Positions 35,274 to 44,558 of a stretch of DNA of 64,000 bases are shown here, piece after piece. The DNA is from Oscillospiraceae bacterium. GTDB taxonomy: Bacteria > Bacillota > Clostridia > Oscillospirales > Oscillospiraceae. Location of the stretch: positions 1 through 64,000 of the forward strand of contig JAFYHU010000029.1 of the NCBI GenBank assembly GCA_017538965.1, given 5' to 3'. Below the pieces are notes generated by a model. It worked only from the letters and a program-made list of their open reading frames with translations, was not told where the DNA came from and did not search any database. How positions within the stretch are numbered: position 1 is the stretch's first letter; every line of letters begins with the position of its first letter. Made by a program: the position numbers and the translations under genes.

Positions 35274-36143
35274 ATGAGCACGCAGACAGGCAAAATCGAT
35301 CTGCATATCCACACGAGCGTTTCAGACGGTACCGACCGCCCGGAACAAATCCTTCCGATCATCCGGGAAACGGGGATCGAGCTGTTCTCCGTCACCGATC
35401 ACGATGACATCAAGGCAGGCCGCCTGATCCGGCCGCTGCTGAAGGAGGGCGATCCGCGCTTTCTCTCGGGAGTGGAGTTCTCCTGCCGGGATGATAACGG
35501 CCGGTATCACGTTCTCGGTTACGGATACGACGAGAATGCGGAGTCCATCCGCCGTGTCGTGGAGAAAGGACATGCGCTGCGCATGATAAAGACCCGCGCC
35601 CGCCTCGAATATGTCCAGGAGGCCTTCGGATTCCGCTTCCCGGAGGAAGAACTGCGGCAGCTGCTTGCCATGGACAATCCCGGGAAACCCCATATCGGGA
35701 AACTGATGGTGGAGCACGGATATGCCGAGAGCATCGGCCAGGCGATTCATAACTACATCAACGGCATCCGTTTCCGGGATCAGTTCCTGAAGCCCGAGGA
35801 AGCCATCCGCGGCATCCTGGATGCCGGCGGGATTCCGGTCCTGGCCCATCCCCCCTTCGGGGACGGGGATGAGAATCTCAGCAGGGAAGAGCTGGAGACG
35901 AGGCTGAAGCACGTGCTTGACTTCGGCCTGCAGGGGGTCGAGGCCTTCTATTCGGGCTTTTCCGACAGGCGGCGCGACGAGGTGCTGGCCCTGGCGGAGA
36001 AATACAGACTCTATGTGACCGCGGGAAGCGATTATCACGGCGCCAATAAAGTGGTGATGCTCGGCGATACGGGGCTGGATCGTGTACGGAATCAGCCGGA
36101 AGGTCTGCTGCGCTTCCTTGCGGAGGTCGCGGACAGATGCTGA
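35274..36143 (+). CDS. PHP-domain phosphoesterase (nucleoside 3',5'-bisphosphate phosphatase-like)
   Basis: A 289-residue PHP phosphoesterase of the YciV/RNase AM type, enzymes that remove phosphate from 3',5'-bisphosphates and the 5' end of short RNAs. Metal-binding residues are in KIDLHIHTSVSDGTDRPEQ, FSVTDHDDIKAG, SGVEFSC, KPHIGKLMVEHGY, PVLAHP and TAGSDYHGANK. The ATG at 35274 has GGAGAAG upstream. It is followed by the GH13 gene after 36 bases, with no evident functional tie. Confidence 0.9.
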   Translation: MSTQTGKIDLHIHTSVSDGTDRPEQILPIIRETGIELFSVTDHDDIKAGRLIRPLLKEGDPRFLSGVEFSCRDDNGRYHVLGYGYDENAESIRRVVEKGHALRMIKTRARLEYVQEAFGFRFPEEELRQLLAMDNPGKPHIGKLMVEHGYAESIGQAIHNYINGIRFRDQFLKPEEAIRGILDAGGIPVLAHPPFGDGDENLSREELETRLKHVLDFGLQGVEAFYSGFSDRRRDEVLALAEKYRLYVTAGSDYHGANKVVMLGDTGLDRVRNQPEGLLRFLAEVADRC

Positions 36144-36179
36144 ACGCGGAGAAAAGACAGCAGAAAGGAAATTCCATCT

Positions 36180-37772
36180 ATGGCATGGTATGACGAGGCG
36201 GTATTTTATCACATTTACCCGCTCGGTCTCACCGGCGCGCCGAAACAGAACGACTATGGCGAACCGGTACACAGACTGAATACGCTTGTTCCCTGGATCG
36301 GGCATATGAAAACCATCGGAGTCAACGCGCTCTATATCGGGCCTCTTTTTGAATCGGTCGGTCACGGCTACGAGACGACGGACTACAGGAAGCTGGACAG
36401 CAGACTCGGGACGAACGATGATCTGACGGCTTTTGTAAAACAATGTCATGAGGCGGGAATCCGTGTCATTCTTGACGGCGTGTTCAATCACACGGGGCGC
36501 GACTTTTTCGCCTTTCGGGATCTCCGGGAGAAACGGGAAAATTCCGCCTATCGGGACTGGTACTGCAATGTAAACTTCTGGGGAAACAACGAATACAACG
36601 ACGGATTCTCCTATGAAAACTGGGGAGGCTACAACCTTCTGGCGAAGCTGAACCAGAGAAACCCCGCGGTCCGGGAGTATATCTGTGACGTGATCCGCTT
36701 CTGGGTGAGAGAATTCGACATTGACGGTCTGCGTCTGGATGCGGCGGATGTGCTGGATTTCAATTTCATGAAGGAACTGCGTCGGACCGCCGAAACCGTA
36801 AAGCCCGATTTCTGGCTCATGGGGGAAGTCATCCACGGCGACTATTCCCGATGGGCCAATGAGAACACCCTTCACAGCGTGACGAATTACAGCCTGCACA
36901 AGGGCCTGTACAGCGGTATGAACGACCACAATTTTTTTGAGATTGCGCATACCGTGAAACGCTGCAGGGAGATGGTTCCCGCCCATATCAAGCTCTACAA
37001 TTTCGTGGACAATCATGATGTGGAAAGAATCATGACGAAGCTCAGAAACAAAGCGCATTTCACCCCCGTTCACATCCTGCTGTACACGCTGCCCGGCGTA
37101 CCCTCAGTGTATTACGGGAGCGAGTTCGGAATAGAGGGGAAAAAAGAGCGGCATTCCGACGATTCTCTCCGTCCGTATATCGATCTCCGTGAGCATCGGG
37201 AGGATTATGAGAAGAATCCCTGCACAAGGCTGATCGCCGCTCTCGGCAGAATCCGGGAAGCCTGCAGGCAGGAGCTTGCATGGGGCGAATATCGGGAGCT
37301 CTGCCTGACAAACAGACAGTACGCATACAGTCGCGGAAGCCTGATCATAGCGGTCAACAATGACGATGAGGAGGCGGAGCTGCATATACCCGCGCGCGAC
37401 GGGGAATACCGGGGCCTCCTGTACGGGGGCAAAGCGACGGCAGCGGGAGGAAGGCTGACAATCCGGATCCCGGCCAATAACGGAGAGATTTACGCACCCG
37501 CCTGCCTGCAGAGCGAGCCGGAGCAAAGCGGCATGCTACCTGTACCCGAAAAGGCAAAACCTGTCATCCGGACGGAATCTGTTAAAAAAACACCTCCTGA
37601 GAACACGAGGATCCCGGAGATTCCGTATGAGCAGATGAGCGTGGAGCAGCTCCAGGCAGTGATTCTGCAGAAAATGGCAAGAAACGGTCCCGTGACCGAT
37701 CAGATGCGAAGAGACGTGGAGCAGAACATCTGGCAGAATTCCCTGATCAACTGGGCAAGAAGCTTTCAATAG
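36180..37772 (+). CDS. GH13 alpha-amylase-family glycosidase
   Basis: A 530-residue cytoplasmic glycoside hydrolase acting on alpha-glucans or maltodextrins. The catalytic triad is clear: nucleophile Asp187 (GLRLDAAD), acid/base Glu216 (LMGEVIHGD) and Asp280 (VDNHDVER). The conserved VILDGVFNHTGRDF motif is present. After the barrel and a beta-sandwich domain comes a Pro/Lys linker and a helical tail of about 50 residues (YEQMSVEQLQAVILQKM to WARSFQ) that is not part of GH13 enzymes. No signal peptide. TAG stop at the natural end, followed by a terminator. Confidence 0.93.
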   Translation: MAWYDEAVFYHIYPLGLTGAPKQNDYGEPVHRLNTLVPWIGHMKTIGVNALYIGPLFESVGHGYETTDYRKLDSRLGTNDDLTAFVKQCHEAGIRVILDGVFNHTGRDFFAFRDLREKRENSAYRDWYCNVNFWGNNEYNDGFSYENWGGYNLLAKLNQRNPAVREYICDVIRFWVREFDIDGLRLDAADVLDFNFMKELRRTAETVKPDFWLMGEVIHGDYSRWANENTLHSVTNYSLHKGLYSGMNDHNFFEIAHTVKRCREMVPAHIKLYNFVDNHDVERIMTKLRNKAHFTPVHILLYTLPGVPSVYYGSEFGIEGKKERHSDDSLRPYIDLREHREDYEKNPCTRLIAALGRIREACRQELAWGEYRELCLTNRQYAYSRGSLIIAVNNDDEEAELHIPARDGEYRGLLYGGKATAAGGRLTIRIPANNGEIYAPACLQSEPEQSGMLPVPEKAKPVIRTESVKKTPPENTRIPEIPYEQMSVEQLQAVILQKMARNGPVTDQMRRDVEQNIWQNSLINWARSFQ

Positions 37773-37780
37773 AGGAAAGA

Positions 37781-37819
37781 AAAACGGCGAGAATCCGCAG
37801 CATGGACTCTCGCCGTTTT
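37781..37819. terminator. Bidirectional terminator after the GH13 gene
   Basis: AAAACGGCGAGA (37781-37792) pairs with TCTCGCCGTTTT (37808-37819); serves the GH13 gene and the converging lipoprotein gene. Confidence 0.9.
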
Positions 37820-37835
37820 CAGGTCCGACAGGTTG

Positions 37836-38396
37836 TTATTTACTCAGAACAAAGCTGCTGTCGCGGTTGGCATAGAGCTCGCCGTACATGTACAGGGCAT
37901 CCGCTTCCGCGTCATAGGTCAGGGGCGTGATGAACTCGCCGTTGACGTCATGATAGTTTTCATGCAGTTCATAGCTGTTGCTGCCGGTTTTCAGCCAATA
38001 GAAATCTTCGTTTGTCTGGATGGTCTGGGTATAGGAGCCGCTGCTGCCCGAGGTATACAGGTTCGTTGCATACAGCCAGCTTCCGTCCTCGTTCAGAACA
38101 ATGTACTTGTCAAAGTCGCCGCCGTAGGGATTGGCAGGGTATTTCCAGGAACCGACGATCGCGTCAAGTTCTTTCTCTTCCGCTGCCGGAACCGGTTCGG
38201 GTGCCAGGGTGCTCTCTGCCGCAGCCGGGACGGCCTGCTCAACCGCAGCGGGAACGGGGGTGCTTTCCGTTAGTGCAGGCGCGGGCGTGCTCTCCGCGGG
38301 AGCCGGTTTTTCGGAATGATCCGCACAGGCGGTGATCATGGTCAGCGAGAGAACAAAGGCAAGAACAAAAGCCAGAGTCATGAATACCTTCTTCAT
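37836..38396 (-). CDS. Lipoprotein with Ala/Pro-rich linker and lipocalin-like domain
   Basis: A 186-residue lipoprotein: signal peptide with lipobox MITAC (Cys24), an Ala/Pro/Glu linker (about 28-75), and a 110-residue beta-rich domain beginning IVGSWKY and containing YIVLNEDGSWLY, which resembles small lipocalin-like sensors of unknown ligand. RBS GGAGG precedes the ATG. It is transcribed away from the LRR gene, with divergent promoters between. Confidence 0.75.
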   Translation of the reverse strand: MKKVFMTLAFVLAFVLSLTMITACADHSEKPAPAESTPAPALTESTPVPAAVEQAVPAAAESTLAPEPVPAAEEKELDAIVGSWKYPANPYGGDFDKYIVLNEDGSWLYATNLYTSGSSGSYTQTIQTNEDFYWLKTGSNSYELHENYHDVNGEFITPLTYDAEADALYMYGELYANRDSSFVLSK

Positions 38397-38431
38397 TGGT
38401 TTTCCTCCGTGATCAGAAAAGTATGGAATGT

Positions 38432-38460
38432 ATTATACACTATAAACCAGCAATTGTCAC
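38432..38460 (-). promoter_or_regulatory. Promoter of the lipoprotein gene
   Basis: Minus strand GTGACA (38455-38460), 17 bases, TATAAT (38432-38437). Confidence 0.75.
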
Positions 38461-38494
38461 ACAACTGTCACATAAAAAACAGGGGCGGAAACAG

Positions 38495-38523
38495 TTGCAG
38501 AGAAACCGAAGATATGGTATCTT
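38495..38523 (+). promoter_or_regulatory. Possible promoter of the LRR gene
   Basis: TTGCAG (38495-38500), 17 bases, TATCTT (38518-38523) with TGG before it. The -10 is imperfect. Confidence 0.45.
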
Positions 38524-38576
38524 ATTATGATAGGGATAATAGGATTATCAGCATATTTGCAGAAAGGGACGGCATT

Positions 38577-40736
38577 ATGAAAAACGAAAAAGTCCTTCGG
38601 AGTATTTGGCAGGGAAGCATCTGCTTTCTTCTCCTGATCCTTGCCATTTCTGTGTTTTCGGCAAGCGCCTTTGCCGACAGCGAATTTACGGTGGATGCGT
38701 CGGGCGTCCTGACAAAATACAAGGGTACGGACACCGAGATCGTCATACCGGATAACGTGAAGACCATCGGACCCGGCGCCTTCAGCGGAAAGCAGTATCT
38801 CACAGGCGTTACGATTCCGGAAGGCGTGACGCAGATCGGCAGCAAAGCTTTTTACAACTGCAGCGGTCTGCGGCGTCTGTCTCTGCCGCAGTCTCTGGTC
38901 AGCATCGGCAGCCAGGCTTTTGACAACTGCGATGCGCTGCAGGATCTGAATCTGCCGCGCAGCCTGCAGATCATCGACGACGGGGCATTTGCCAACTGTG
39001 ATTCGATCAGCTCGGCGGCAATCCCGGACAGCGTTCATACGATCGGAAGGAATGCCTTCACCAACTGCAGCAAACTGTGTGAAGTCACGCTCGGCCGCGG
39101 TGTTCGAAAGCTCGGCGGCGGCGCTTTCGGCCGCTGCATCAAACTGACGGATATCAGCCTCAACGACGGCCTGCAGGAGATCGGGCCCAACGCCTTCTCC
39201 TACAGCCCGATTACCGAACTCATTTTCCCGGACAGCATTACCAAGCTGGATTTCAGTGCCGTCAATGCCAACAGCACCTCGGATGCCCTGCGTGGTTCTC
39301 TGAGAAAGGTACGCTGGCCGGCTTCCCTCCCGACGGTCCCGATCAGCCAGTTCAGCGGGTTTCGGGCTCTGGAGACCGCAGAACTGCCGGAAGGCGTAAC
39401 CGAGATCAAAGGCAGCGCCTTTCTGGAGTGCGTTTCCCTTCGCTCGGTCTCTCTTCCCCAGAGCCTTTCCGTGATCGGCAATCAGGCCTTCAGCGGCTGT
39501 ACCGGTCTGGAAACAATCAGCTTTCCCGGGCAGCTGAGAGAAATCCGGGAACAGGCTTTCTCAGACTGCCACGGGCTGACGAGCATCTATATCCCTGACA
39601 GAGTGACGATCATCGCCGACCGCGCGTTTATGCACTGCAGAAATCTGCAGAGTGTCTCTGTTGGGAGCGGTGTGCAGAAGATTGGCATTTCGGCCTTTTC
39701 CGGCTGCCCGGAACTGAGCGAGATGAACCTCAGCGAGGGCTTGAAGACCATCGAAAGCAATGCCTTTACCTACACCAATCTGAAGGAGCTGCGCATTCCG
39801 GACAGCGTTACCCGGATGGAGACTTCGGCCATCAATTCCAACAAGATTGACGATCCGCTGCGGAACAGCCTGAAGAAGGTCTGGTGGTCTCGCGGCATGA
39901 CCAAAGTCACCGACCGGCAGTTTAACTCCATGACCGCCCTGGAAAAAGTGGTGCTCCCGGAGGGCGTGACGGTGATCGGCGCGGGCGCCTTCGGCGAATG
40001 CCCCTCGCTGACGGTGGTGGAGCTGCCTTCCACGGTGACGGAGATCCAGGCAAAGGCATACTTCCACTGCGAAAACCTGACGGCGATCAAACTGCCGGAC
40101 AGACTGAAAACCATTGGCGACAACGCCTTCTACGACTGCGACAGACTGATTGCGGTTATCCTGCCCGACAGCGTGAGCAAGATCGGCTCGGCATGCTTCA
40201 GCTGCTGCGACCGGCTGGCGACGGTCAGCTTCGGCTCCGGGCTGAAATCAATCGGGGCTTCCGCCTTTGACAGCTGCAGCAGACTGGAAACCGTCAACTT
40301 CAAAAAAGGACTGGAACAGATCGCTAACAACGCCTTTACCAACTGCCCGATTACCGAGCTGGATTTCCCGGATACGGTAACAACCATGTCCGGAACGGCA
40401 TTCAGCACAAAGAAGAACAACGATGTCATGCGATCCACACTCAGACGGGTTCATTGGCCCGCAGGCGTCAGTACAATCCCTGACAGCGAGTTTATTGATT
40501 TTGCCGCATTGGAAGACGTGGAAATCCCGAAGGGGGTCACCAGCATCGGCCCCAATGCCTTTACCCGCTGCACGGGCCTTACCAGTGTCGTGCTCCCGGA
40601 CGGACTGAAGAGCATCGGAGCAAAGGCTTTCTCCCAGTGCACCGGGCTTCAGACCCTGAGCCTTCCTTCCAGCGCCACAAGCATCAATCTGAACGCCTTT
40701 GAAGGCTGTGACAGCCTGACGATTATAAAACGCTGA
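38577..40736 (+). CDS. Secreted BspA-like leucine-rich repeat protein
   Basis: A 719-residue exported protein. A signal peptide ends near SASAFADS; a short beta module (EFTVDASGVLTKYKGTDTE) follows, then about 22 LRR_5 (BspA/TpLRR) repeats of 23 residues of the form ...AFxxCxxLxxVxLPxxLxxIGxx. Four places break the regular register with a longer insert (for example FSAVNANSTSDALRGSLRKV), so the solenoid has a higher-order repeat of about 165-185 residues. Such proteins usually bind host or other cell surfaces. There is no C-terminal anchor, so how it stays on the cell is not evident. The ATG at 38577 is chosen; upstream frame to 38316 is non-coding. Confidence 0.9.
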   Translation: MKNEKVLRSIWQGSICFLLLILAISVFSASAFADSEFTVDASGVLTKYKGTDTEIVIPDNVKTIGPGAFSGKQYLTGVTIPEGVTQIGSKAFYNCSGLRRLSLPQSLVSIGSQAFDNCDALQDLNLPRSLQIIDDGAFANCDSISSAAIPDSVHTIGRNAFTNCSKLCEVTLGRGVRKLGGGAFGRCIKLTDISLNDGLQEIGPNAFSYSPITELIFPDSITKLDFSAVNANSTSDALRGSLRKVRWPASLPTVPISQFSGFRALETAELPEGVTEIKGSAFLECVSLRSVSLPQSLSVIGNQAFSGCTGLETISFPGQLREIREQAFSDCHGLTSIYIPDRVTIIADRAFMHCRNLQSVSVGSGVQKIGISAFSGCPELSEMNLSEGLKTIESNAFTYTNLKELRIPDSVTRMETSAINSNKIDDPLRNSLKKVWWSRGMTKVTDRQFNSMTALEKVVLPEGVTVIGAGAFGECPSLTVVELPSTVTEIQAKAYFHCENLTAIKLPDRLKTIGDNAFYDCDRLIAVILPDSVSKIGSACFSCCDRLATVSFGSGLKSIGASAFDSCSRLETVNFKKGLEQIANNAFTNCPITELDFPDTVTTMSGTAFSTKKNNDVMRSTLRRVHWPAGVSTIPDSEFIDFAALEDVEIPKGVTSIGPNAFTRCTGLTSVVLPDGLKSIGAKAFSQCTGLQTLSLPSSATSINLNAFEGCDSLTIIKR

Positions 40737-40747
40737 GGTTTTCAACT

Positions 40748-42241
40748 ATGACCGAATCCGACCGTGATCCTGCAATGCCGGAAGGCAGACTGTGGGAATT
40801 TGCGGAAAAATGCGCCGCGCGCAATGCCGTCGTGAACGCCTGCCTTGCGCAAGGAGAAATGAGTCTGGACGAGTTCCTTGAGCGGCAGGCGGAAAAGGTC
40901 CGGAAAAACCTTGCGGCCTGCCCACTCCGAAATCCGGCGGATTTCATCGAAGCCTCGGTCTCCATGACGGAAAAACGTCTTGGAAAGACGGCTGCCGCCG
41001 ATGTCCGAGACGCGCTGCGCTGCGGCGTAATCCTGACGGCCGATCATCACGGCGGCATCTATTGTGCGCAGACCTTTCAGGGAGACATTCTTTATGCCGA
41101 ACTGCTTCGGAGACTGGGATATGCCGGTCGGCACATCCCGATTCTCGGCGGTGCGCAGGTCGAACTGGGCAATGTTACATTTGCCAGGGGAATCTGTGTC
41201 TACACCGAACCGGACGGAAAAATCTTTCTGCCCATGTTCGGAGGAAAGTACCGAAACATGATTGCCCTGCGCGCGCCTTCTCTCACGAAAAACGAAATCG
41301 ACCGTTTCCGCTCCGAGTGCATCCGCCTGGTCTCCGCTCCCCGCATGCGTGATGCTCTGAATTCAATCTGCTCCGATGTGTATGAAACGGATGAGGTTTT
41401 GTCCGCGCCGGATTACTGCTCTCAGATCACGCAGCTTGGGGTGCGCCTCTCCGAACAGCTTTTTCCGGAGGACGGGTCCCCGGCTTTCACCTATCTCGAA
41501 ATCGAAGAGGCGATTCTGCCGATCCTGATCGGCGAGCTGCGTGAAGAAGGATCGCTGCTTCGTCACCTTCTCAGCGATCCGGCTGCGCGGGCGCAGTTTG
41601 CTTCCGTGAAAACGGGCGAGGGTGCCCCTCTTATCTCTTATCTTTTCGGCGCTACGGACGAAAAGGGAAGAAAAGTCTTTCTGCAGCCCGATGAGGACGG
41701 CTTTCTATCCGGTACTACGATGGACGGCGGCCGGCTTTCCTTCCCCTTCGAGCCGGATGCCGTCAGCGATCTCCTCGAACAGCGCGTTCTGTTTCCTCTG
41801 CTGTATGCCGCCGTGTTTCTGCTTACTTTTGAGCGCGGCATCACCATGACCGGCGGCATGTTTCAGGCCCTCTATCTTCCGGACTGGCACCGCTGTACCG
41901 TGGCCCTTCTGGAGGATCTTGCACTGTCCGAGACAGCTGAACGGATCCGAAACCTTGACTGCAGCGGCTATCTCTGCGGACCGATGTCCGCACTCTGCGC
42001 CTGCGGTGACTATGCTGTTCCGGCAGGGCCTGCCGAGATGTGGATGCTCGGTACCGGCTTCCCTGAAATCCGCCGTCTGATCTCAGCAACAGGGCTCTGG
42101 AATGCCCATCTTGTCGGACTTGCCGAGATGTATTACGATCTCTTTCATAAGAACGAACGGGAAGAAAACTGGTACCGTACAATCGGCGAAAGCCTGTACC
42201 GGAACTGCCGGAGGAATATCCTGCATGATGAATCTGCATAA
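40748..42241 (+). CDS. Unrecognised 497-residue protein, first of a coupled cluster
   Basis: I do not recognise this protein. It has no signal peptide and only one markedly hydrophobic stretch (about 355-370, FPLLYAAVFLLTF). The most conserved-looking part is TADHHGGIYCAQTFQGDILYAELL (about 98-121), a His-His-Gly-Gly plus acidic pattern that could be a metal or catalytic site, followed by HIPILGGAQVELGN. Cysteines are scattered (CSGYLCGPMSALCACGDY near the C-terminus). It begins 11 bases after the LRR stop and overlaps the alanine-racemase-like gene by 17 bases, so it is translated with it. An enzyme acting with the racemase is a reasonable guess only. Confidence 0.6.
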   Translation: MTESDRDPAMPEGRLWEFAEKCAARNAVVNACLAQGEMSLDEFLERQAEKVRKNLAACPLRNPADFIEASVSMTEKRLGKTAAADVRDALRCGVILTADHHGGIYCAQTFQGDILYAELLRRLGYAGRHIPILGGAQVELGNVTFARGICVYTEPDGKIFLPMFGGKYRNMIALRAPSLTKNEIDRFRSECIRLVSAPRMRDALNSICSDVYETDEVLSAPDYCSQITQLGVRLSEQLFPEDGSPAFTYLEIEEAILPILIGELREEGSLLRHLLSDPAARAQFASVKTGEGAPLISYLFGATDEKGRKVFLQPDEDGFLSGTTMDGGRLSFPFEPDAVSDLLEQRVLFPLLYAAVFLLTFERGITMTGGMFQALYLPDWHRCTVALLEDLALSETAERIRNLDCSGYLCGPMSALCACGDYAVPAGPAEMWMLGTGFPEIRRLISATGLWNAHLVGLAEMYYDLFHKNEREENWYRTIGESLYRNCRRNILHDESA

Positions 42242-43364
42242 ATCGGCCTGGGCTGAGATCCGGACCGAGGACCTGAAAAACAATATTGCCGTGATCCGCA
42301 GCCAGCTGCCCGCGCATACCGCTGTCTGCGCTGTCCTGAAGGCCGACGCTTACGGCCACGGCATGACGGGACTGCGAAACTGGCTTGCGGAAAAGCATCT
42401 GGTTGATCTGATTGCAGTCGGAAAGATGAGCGAACTGGTGAAGCTGACGGCGGCTTCCGGTTCCGACGGCCCGAAGATGCTTCTGCTCGGACCGACGGAG
42501 ACCGACGAACTGGAAGCCTGCCTTGCCGCAGGGAAGGTTAAGCCGGACAGAACCGTCTTTTCGGTTACCGGCATGCGGCAGTTCGGCGAACTCGAGGTTC
42601 TGGCGGAAAAGCGTTCCCTGCGCCTGAGCGTCCATATCCGAACCGATGGCTGGAACTCGGGAATGGGTCTTTCCTATGAGGAATTTCTCCGGAACGAGGA
42701 TGCGCTGTTTTCCTCTCGGCATCTGAATGTGTGCGGACTCTACAGTCATCTGTATACCTCGTATTCCGGTGACGTGGAAGGGATTGCGCGTGAACTTGAA
42801 CGCTTCGATGCCTTCCAGAGACAGATCTGTCCGGAACACCGCGAAAAGCTGACCGTACACATTCTGAATTCCTCGCTGGTGTTTCTCTTTCCGCAGTATG
42901 CCTATGACATGGTGCGCGTGGGGACGGCGATGTACGGCCTGCCAAGCTATGACGGAGGCCGGCTGCGCCCGATTCTGAGGGTCTGCGCCCATGTTTTCGA
43001 TGTGAGGGAAGTCAGCGACGATGCGCCGCTGTGCTACGAATCGCATGTGGAGAAGCCGCATGAGGGCAGCCGAAAAATTGCCCGCATCATGCTGGGCTAC
43101 TGGGACAGCCCCCTGCTGCTGACACAGAAGGAAATCCGGATCTTGATCCGGGGGCGGCTCTTTCTTCCGGCGGACGATATCTGCATGGATAATCTTGCGG
43201 TCGATGTGACGGGAGCCGATGATATTGCGGTCGGCGACGAGGCGGTGCTGCTGGGCGATAAGGGAGTCAGCCTGGAAGAGACGCTGGAGAGAAACGGAAT
43301 TTCCATCGCGCGCAGCGAATGGCTCTGCATGACAGCAGGAAGATTGGAGAAGATATTTGTATGA
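42225..43364 (+). CDS. Alanine-racemase-like PLP enzyme
   Basis: A fold-type III PLP enzyme of 379 residues. The PLP lysine is Lys39 in VLKADAYGHGM; the second catalytic base, Tyr271, is in LCYESHV where ordinary alanine racemases have SYG. The C-terminal beta domain has ILIRGRLFLPADDICMDNLAVDVT, matching the racemase pattern. The divergent N-terminal half and the unusual tyrosine context suggest a specialised amino acid racemase rather than the housekeeping Alr. Start at 42225 follows GAGGAA; it overlaps the previous gene by 17 bases and the next by 4. Confidence 0.85.
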   Translation: MMNLHKSAWAEIRTEDLKNNIAVIRSQLPAHTAVCAVLKADAYGHGMTGLRNWLAEKHLVDLIAVGKMSELVKLTAASGSDGPKMLLLGPTETDELEACLAAGKVKPDRTVFSVTGMRQFGELEVLAEKRSLRLSVHIRTDGWNSGMGLSYEEFLRNEDALFSSRHLNVCGLYSHLYTSYSGDVEGIARELERFDAFQRQICPEHREKLTVHILNSSLVFLFPQYAYDMVRVGTAMYGLPSYDGGRLRPILRVCAHVFDVREVSDDAPLCYESHVEKPHEGSRKIARIMLGYWDSPLLLTQKEIRILIRGRLFLPADDICMDNLAVDVTGADDIAVGDEAVLLGDKGVSLEETLERNGISIARSEWLCMTAGRLEKIFV

Positions 43365-44557
43365 CAGGACGAAGAAAAGGAAAAAAGCTCACAGCGCTGC
43401 TGATAGCCGTGCTGATGCTCACAAGCCTGCTGATTCCGACAGCCTTTGCCGATGAAGCCGCAGTCGAAGAGGAATACAGTACGGAGCCGCATGCCCGGCC
43501 GGACGGAGGAAAATACCGCATCGCCTATATCGACTATGACGAATATCTGGTCGCGAGCCGCCAGTTCTACTACATCCTCGCAGGACTGGAAGAACTCGGC
43601 TGGATTCAGGAGGGAAGCCTGCCCTTCGGCATAGAAGATATCGATCGCGAGAATCTTTCCACCCGTGATCTGTTTTCGCTGCTGACAAAAGCGGACCTGG
43701 GACCGTATCTCAGCTTTGCCGACGGCGCCTTCTTCTATCTGGGCTATGACGACCCTGAGGTCGTCGCCGAGACGCTGACTTCCCGGGCGGGGAAGGACAT
43801 CGATCTGGTGATCACCTTCGGAACCAGCGCCGGCGTATTCGTCAAGGAACTCGGTCTTCCGATTCCGATGTTCGATTTTTCCGCGACCGACCCGGTCGCT
43901 TCCGGCATTATTGACTCGGCTACCGAGGGCAGCGGCAATCCCATGGTCTGGGCGCAGGTAGAGCCTACCCCGTTTTTCCGTCAGCTGAAGTACTATAACT
44001 CCATCTGCCCCTTTCACAGACTCGGAGTGATTATTTACGGAGATGAAACCATCTCCGGAGTGCCGGATATCCTCTCAGCATCGGAGATTCTCGGATTTTC
44101 CGTATGTAAGGACAACATTGACGAGCAGCCCCGCGAGACCGAAGAAGAACTGGAACGCTACTATGAACTGGTGGCGGAGCGGATTCAGACCATGGCCGAG
44201 CAGGATATCGATGCTTTTTATCTCGCCATCGACCTGATCAACGACCCGACGCTGCTGAAGGACATGCTGAAGCCGTTTTACAGAAAAAATATCCCTGTTT
44301 ATCTGATGGAAGACGTCGAGGCTGTCAGAAACGGCGCACTGATGCTGATTTCGGCCAGTGACATGATCAACGTCGGCCGCTTTATTGCAGATGCCGTTGC
44401 AAAAGTCCTGAACGGTGCCGAAGCAGGCTCGCTGCCCTGCATTTACTTCAGCGCCCCGGGTATTTATCTGAATTACGATGTAGCAAGAATGATCAATTAT
44501 CCGCTGAATTTTGAATTTCTGTCCATCTGTGACAGTATCTTTGTTGAGGAAAGCTGA
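43361..44557 (+). CDS. ABC transporter substrate-binding protein (ABC_sub_bind / TrpX-like)
   Basis: A 398-residue exported binding protein of the type-1 periplasmic fold. A signal peptide (LTALLIAVLMLTSLLIPTAFADE) is clear. The body shows IAYIDYDEYLVASRQFYYILAGLEELGW, LVITFGTSAGVFVK and the hinge region, as in the ABC_sub_bind family, whose TrpX members bind aromatic amino acids. No matching permease or ATPase gene is adjacent; instead it is coupled (ATGA) to the racemase-like gene and followed by a sensor-MFS gene. It may therefore present a ligand to a sensor, not import it. Confidence 0.82.
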   Translation: MTGRRKGKKLTALLIAVLMLTSLLIPTAFADEAAVEEEYSTEPHARPDGGKYRIAYIDYDEYLVASRQFYYILAGLEELGWIQEGSLPFGIEDIDRENLSTRDLFSLLTKADLGPYLSFADGAFFYLGYDDPEVVAETLTSRAGKDIDLVITFGTSAGVFVKELGLPIPMFDFSATDPVASGIIDSATEGSGNPMVWAQVEPTPFFRQLKYYNSICPFHRLGVIIYGDETISGVPDILSASEILGFSVCKDNIDEQPRETEEELERYYELVAERIQTMAEQDIDAFYLAIDLINDPTLLKDMLKPFYRKNIPVYLMEDVEAVRNGALMLISASDMINVGRFIADAVAKVLNGAEAGSLPCIYFSAPGIYLNYDVARMINYPLNFEFLSICDSIFVEES

Positions 44558-44558
44558 T

